From NCBI RefSeq assembly GCF_900101615.1, contig NZ_FMZX01000001.1, forward strand, positions 124,001 to 188,000: a DNA stretch of 64,000 nt, read 5' to 3'. The notes below the pieces were generated by a model, which saw only the letters and a list, made by a program, of their open reading frames with translations, was not told where the DNA came from and searched no databases. The position numbers and the translations under genes were made by a program. This stretch comes from Belnapia rosea (GTDB taxonomy: Bacteria > Pseudomonadota > Alphaproteobacteria > Acetobacterales > Acetobacteraceae). Shown piece by piece: positions 61,341-64,000 of this stretch (positions are counted from its first letter, which is position 1; the number at the start of each line of letters is the position of its first letter).

Positions 61341-62408
61341 ATGACCGGGCCCAGCAACCACTACGGCGCGACCGCCGCGCGCATCCACGGCCGACCGGGC
61401 CGGGAGACACGGCCGGCGAGCCTGACCATCGACATCCACGCCCATGTGCTGGTGCCGGAGGCCGGCGCCTTCGTCGCGCCCCATCTCGACCCCTCCACAA
61501 TCCCGCTCAGCCGCTTCGCAACGCCGGAGACCGCGGCGCTGAACGCCCGGCAGAATGCCGACCGGCGCACGGTCTTCACCCAGCACGGGCCGCGCCTGGC
61601 GGAGCTGGATGGGATGGGCATCGACCTGCAGGTCTGCGCCCCGCCGCCGCCGCAATGCTACTACACCGTGCCGCTCGACATCGCGGTGCCGGCGACGCGG
61701 ATGGTGAATGACGGCATCGCCGCCTTCTGCGCCGCGCGGCCGGACCGCTTCCTCGGCCTCGGCTCCGTTCCGATGCAGGATGCCGGGGAGGCAGTGCGCG
61801 AGCTCGAGCGCTGCATGGGCCCGCTCGGCTTCAAGGGCGTGCAGATCCTGACGACCATCGGCGACCGGGAACTCTCCGACCCCGCCTTCGAGCCATTCTG
61901 GGCGGCGGCGGAGCGGCTCGGCGCACTGGTGATGATCCATCCCAACGGCTTCAGCGAGGGCGGGCGCCTCACGCGCTTCTACCTCAACAACGTGCTCGGC
62001 AACCCGCTCGATACCACAGTCGCGCTGCACTACCTGATCTTCGACGGCGTGCTGGAGCGCCATCCGGCGCTGAAGATCCTCGCCGTGCACGGCGGCGGCT
62101 TCCTGCCGGCCTATTCCGGGCGGATCGACCATGCCTGGGGCGCCCGCTCCGACAGCCGCGGCACGCTGCCGCAGCCGCCGACGCATTACCTGCGAAAGGT
62201 GTATTTCGACACCATCGTCTTCACGCCGCACCAGCTGGAATACCTGGTGCGGCTCTACGGCGCCGACCGGATCATGATGGGCACCGACTTCCCCTTCGAC
62301 ATGGCCGAGAGCGACCCGATCGGCCATATCTGCTCGGTCGAGAGCTTCGACGCGGCGACGCGGGCGGCGCTCGCCGGCGGCACGGCGCGGGCGCTGCTCG
62401 GGCTGTAG
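61341..62408 (+). CDS. ACMSD-like amidohydrolase (decarboxylase family)
   Basis: A 355-residue metal-dependent TIM-barrel protein of amidohydrolase family 2, close to 2-amino-3-carboxymuconate-6-semialdehyde and resorcylate decarboxylases. Metal ligands H33 and H35 ('IDIHAHV'), a His in 'LVMIHPNGF', 'LAVHGGGFLPAYSGRID' and the Asp in 'MMGTDFPFDMAES' are in place. Non-hydrolytic decarboxylation of an aromatic or enol acid is the likely reaction. It starts at 61341 (GAGG upstream) and converges with the MFS gene, whose product may import the substrate. Confidence 0.88.
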   Translation: MTGPSNHYGATAARIHGRPGRETRPASLTIDIHAHVLVPEAGAFVAPHLDPSTIPLSRFATPETAALNARQNADRRTVFTQHGPRLAELDGMGIDLQVCAPPPPQCYYTVPLDIAVPATRMVNDGIAAFCAARPDRFLGLGSVPMQDAGEAVRELERCMGPLGFKGVQILTTIGDRELSDPAFEPFWAAAERLGALVMIHPNGFSEGGRLTRFYLNNVLGNPLDTTVALHYLIFDGVLERHPALKILAVHGGGFLPAYSGRIDHAWGARSDSRGTLPQPPTHYLRKVYFDTIVFTPHQLEYLVRLYGADRIMMGTDFPFDMAESDPIGHICSVESFDAATRAALAGGTARALLGL

Positions 62409-62434
62409 CGCCGGGCAGCGCCCCCTGTCATGGC

Positions 62435-63835
62435 TCAGACATGAATGCCGTCGAGCTCCTTGCCGGCATTCTCCGGGCTGCAGAACCAGATAACGGCGCC
62501 CTGCAGCAGCATGAAGACCGGGATCATGAGGAAAGCGGCGGCGAAGCTGCCGGTACTCTCGCGCAGCCAGACGGCGACGAAGGGCCAGAGCACATAGCCG
62601 ATGAAGAAGGCGACGGCCCAGGAGAAGCCGTTGCCGACGCCCCGGATGCGTGTCGGGTAGATCTCGGTCGTGTAGGTCGTGGCCGGCCCCCAGACGCCGA
62701 GGAAGCCGATGCTCCAGAGCAGGCCATAGGTCCAGAGCAGGGGACGGCTGTCGGTGTAGATCCAGAGCGTGATGAACAGCGCCCCTTCCAGCAGCATCAG
62801 CAGGAAGCCGAGCCGCCGCCCGAAGACGTCGATGATCCAGCCGGCCCCGGCGATCCCCACCACGCCGATGAGACCCCAGGCGATGTAGAAGCTGCTGTAC
62901 TCCGCCGTGCTCCAGCCATGCGCCTCCTTGAGGAAAAGGGGCATCCACAGGCCGACCGTCGAGAAGGCGATGAGGTTCGTCGTGGCGACGAAGGTGGCGA
63001 GGCTGGTGTTGCGCAGCATGTCGGGCAGGAAGAGCTGGCGGATGCCGACCTTTTCCGCCTTGCCAATCCAGGCCGTGTCATCGGCATTCAGCCGGCCACC
63101 GCCGGCCAGCTGCGCGCGGATGCGTCGCTTGCGGTCCATGGTGCGGACCCAGTAGGGCGATTCCGGGCAGAGCAGGCGGACATAGATCGCCAGCAGCGCG
63201 ACCGCCGCCGGCAGGACGAAGGCCGCCCGCCAGCCCCAGGCGCCCACCACGACGGCGGTGATGGTGCCGGCCAGCGCGGCGCCGACACCCCAGGCGGCGC
63301 GGTCGGCGCAGACGATCCGGCCGCGCAGCCGCGCCGGCCAGGTCTCCGCCACCAGCATCGAGCCGATGGCCCACTCACCGTTGAGGGCGAAGCGGCACAT
63401 CGCATAGGCGGCGACGAAGAAGCCCCAGGTTGGCGCGAGTGCCACCAGCGGCATCATCAGCGAGAACATGGCGATGTTGATGGCGAGCAGCGTCCGCCGC
63501 CCATAGCGGTCCGCAAGCCAGGGCCAGAGATAGAGGCCGACGATGCCGACCAGCATGGCGATCTGCACGCCGCTGCGGTACTCGGGCAGGCCAACGGCGA
63601 ATTCCTGCATCACCAGCGGGGCGACCAGGGCAAAGATGGCGCCGTCCATGCCATCGAAGCCCCAGCCGAGGCCATTGGCCCAGGCGATGTGCCAGTGCGT
63701 GCCGGTCAGCCGCCCGCCTTCCGCCGCGACGTTGCGGTAGGCGGCGGAGCGCATGTGCTGCTCCTCCAGCGGGCCACCGGCCGTGGCGGGCCCGGGCAGG
63801 GGTGTTGCCCCGCCGTCCAGTGTCGTCGAACTCAT
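62435..63835 (-). CDS. MFS transporter, aromatic/organic acid type
   Basis: A 466-residue transporter with twelve predicted helices. The loop 2-3 motif is 'PWLADRYGRRTLL', helix 1 has 'GWGFDGMDGAIFALVAPLVM' and the centre 'PESPYWVRTMDRKRRIRAQL', the pattern of metabolite:H+ symporters for aromatic acids, sialate or sugar acids. The ATG at 63835 (MSSTTL) has GGAAGGAAA upstream; an earlier in-frame ATG adds ten residues and is less likely. It converges with the amidohydrolase, suggesting a joint catabolic role. Confidence 0.87.
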   Translation of the reverse strand: MSSTTLDGGATPLPGPATAGGPLEEQHMRSAAYRNVAAEGGRLTGTHWHIAWANGLGWGFDGMDGAIFALVAPLVMQEFAVGLPEYRSGVQIAMLVGIVGLYLWPWLADRYGRRTLLAINIAMFSLMMPLVALAPTWGFFVAAYAMCRFALNGEWAIGSMLVAETWPARLRGRIVCADRAAWGVGAALAGTITAVVVGAWGWRAAFVLPAAVALLAIYVRLLCPESPYWVRTMDRKRRIRAQLAGGGRLNADDTAWIGKAEKVGIRQLFLPDMLRNTSLATFVATTNLIAFSTVGLWMPLFLKEAHGWSTAEYSSFYIAWGLIGVVGIAGAGWIIDVFGRRLGFLLMLLEGALFITLWIYTDSRPLLWTYGLLWSIGFLGVWGPATTYTTEIYPTRIRGVGNGFSWAVAFFIGYVLWPFVAVWLRESTGSFAAAFLMIPVFMLLQGAVIWFCSPENAGKELDGIHV

Positions 63836-64000
63836 GCCGTTTCCTTCCCTCCTGGCCTCGCGCATTAACCGCGCCTTACCCGGTGCCAGTCTTGGTGCCG
63901 GGGGTTACCATGGTGGTTCGCGCGATGTGGTCTCGCGCTTCGGGAATGGTGGGCGCCCGCTGATACACAGCGCAACCGTTGGTCGTATACGCTGGTCGGG
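63836..64000. promoter_or_regulatory. Upstream region of the MFS gene (right edge)
   Basis: No coding start seen. Less G+C-rich than average toward the end, with the short palindromes CAACCGTTG (63973-63981) and GTATAC (63985-63990). These could be a regulator site for the MFS gene, but the region is cut by the window edge. Confidence 0.3.

Overview
The window is about 70% G+C, densely packed, and contains no rRNA, tRNA, insertion sequence, phage or CRISPR array that I can see. Codon use, the many orphan Bug-type (TctC) substrate-binding proteins, the DUF2849 / sulfite reductase / DUF934 trio and the general protein flavour point to an alphaproteobacterium, most likely Acetobacteraceae of the Roseomonas group. 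That placement is inference, because no marker gene is present. It looks like ordinary chromosome rather than a mobile island.

Layout. 1-8.2 kb: a truncated exported protein, a YbfB/YjiJ-type MFS pump, an assimilatory sulfite (or nitrite) reductase operon with a recognisable promoter, a Bug binding protein, a beta-lactamase-fold serine hydrolase, and small coupled genes including a GNAT, a holin-like protein and a DUF883 protein. 8.3-17.1 kb: a catalytically degraded ABC ATPase, a Tat-exported superoxide dismutase, two short-chain dehydrogenases, an acetamidase/formamidase, a HExxH protein, CorA, a Bug protein, a deaminase and a DUF3237 protein. 17-20.1 kb: a Bug protein and the acid-sugar genes otnC and otnK. 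20.2-24.8 kb: a tight six-gene operon (RibD-like reductase, zinc-less MDR dehydrogenase, divergent pterin synthase, GT4 glycosyltransferase, methyltransferase, cupin) that looks like a pathway for a decorated pterin. I think it is the most interesting system here. 24.9-31 kb: a soluble PAS-PAS chemoreceptor, a Bug protein, a hybrid histidine kinase, and mobA-fdhD with a tiny coupled membrane-protein gene.

31-38 kb: BON-LysM and CYTH proteins, a NitT/TauT-type ABC importer interrupted by an orphan AbrB-like regulator, a ThDP enzyme and an M20 hydrolase. 38.3-44.4 kb: a tripartite heavy-metal RND efflux system. 44.4-49 kb: an SDR lacking its catalytic residues, a VOC protein, CinA, and a tungstate-type ABC importer. 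49-56.3 kb: glycogen genes glgP-glgC-glgA-glgX without glgB. 56.3-61 kb: a branched-chain amino-acid-type ABC importer. 61-64 kb: a tiny membrane ORF, an ACMSD-like amidohydrolase and an MFS transporter.

The genes work in modules. Tungstate/molybdate uptake, MobA and FdhD all bear on molybdopterin enzymes such as formate dehydrogenase. The glg genes make and degrade storage glucan. The Bug, Liv and NitT/TauT systems and the MFS transporters indicate a lifestyle of scavenging organic acids. Non-coding highlights are a dispersed structured repeat with a compensatory base change, several hairpins that would bury a Shine-Dalgarno site or start codon, and strong palindromes between convergent genes.
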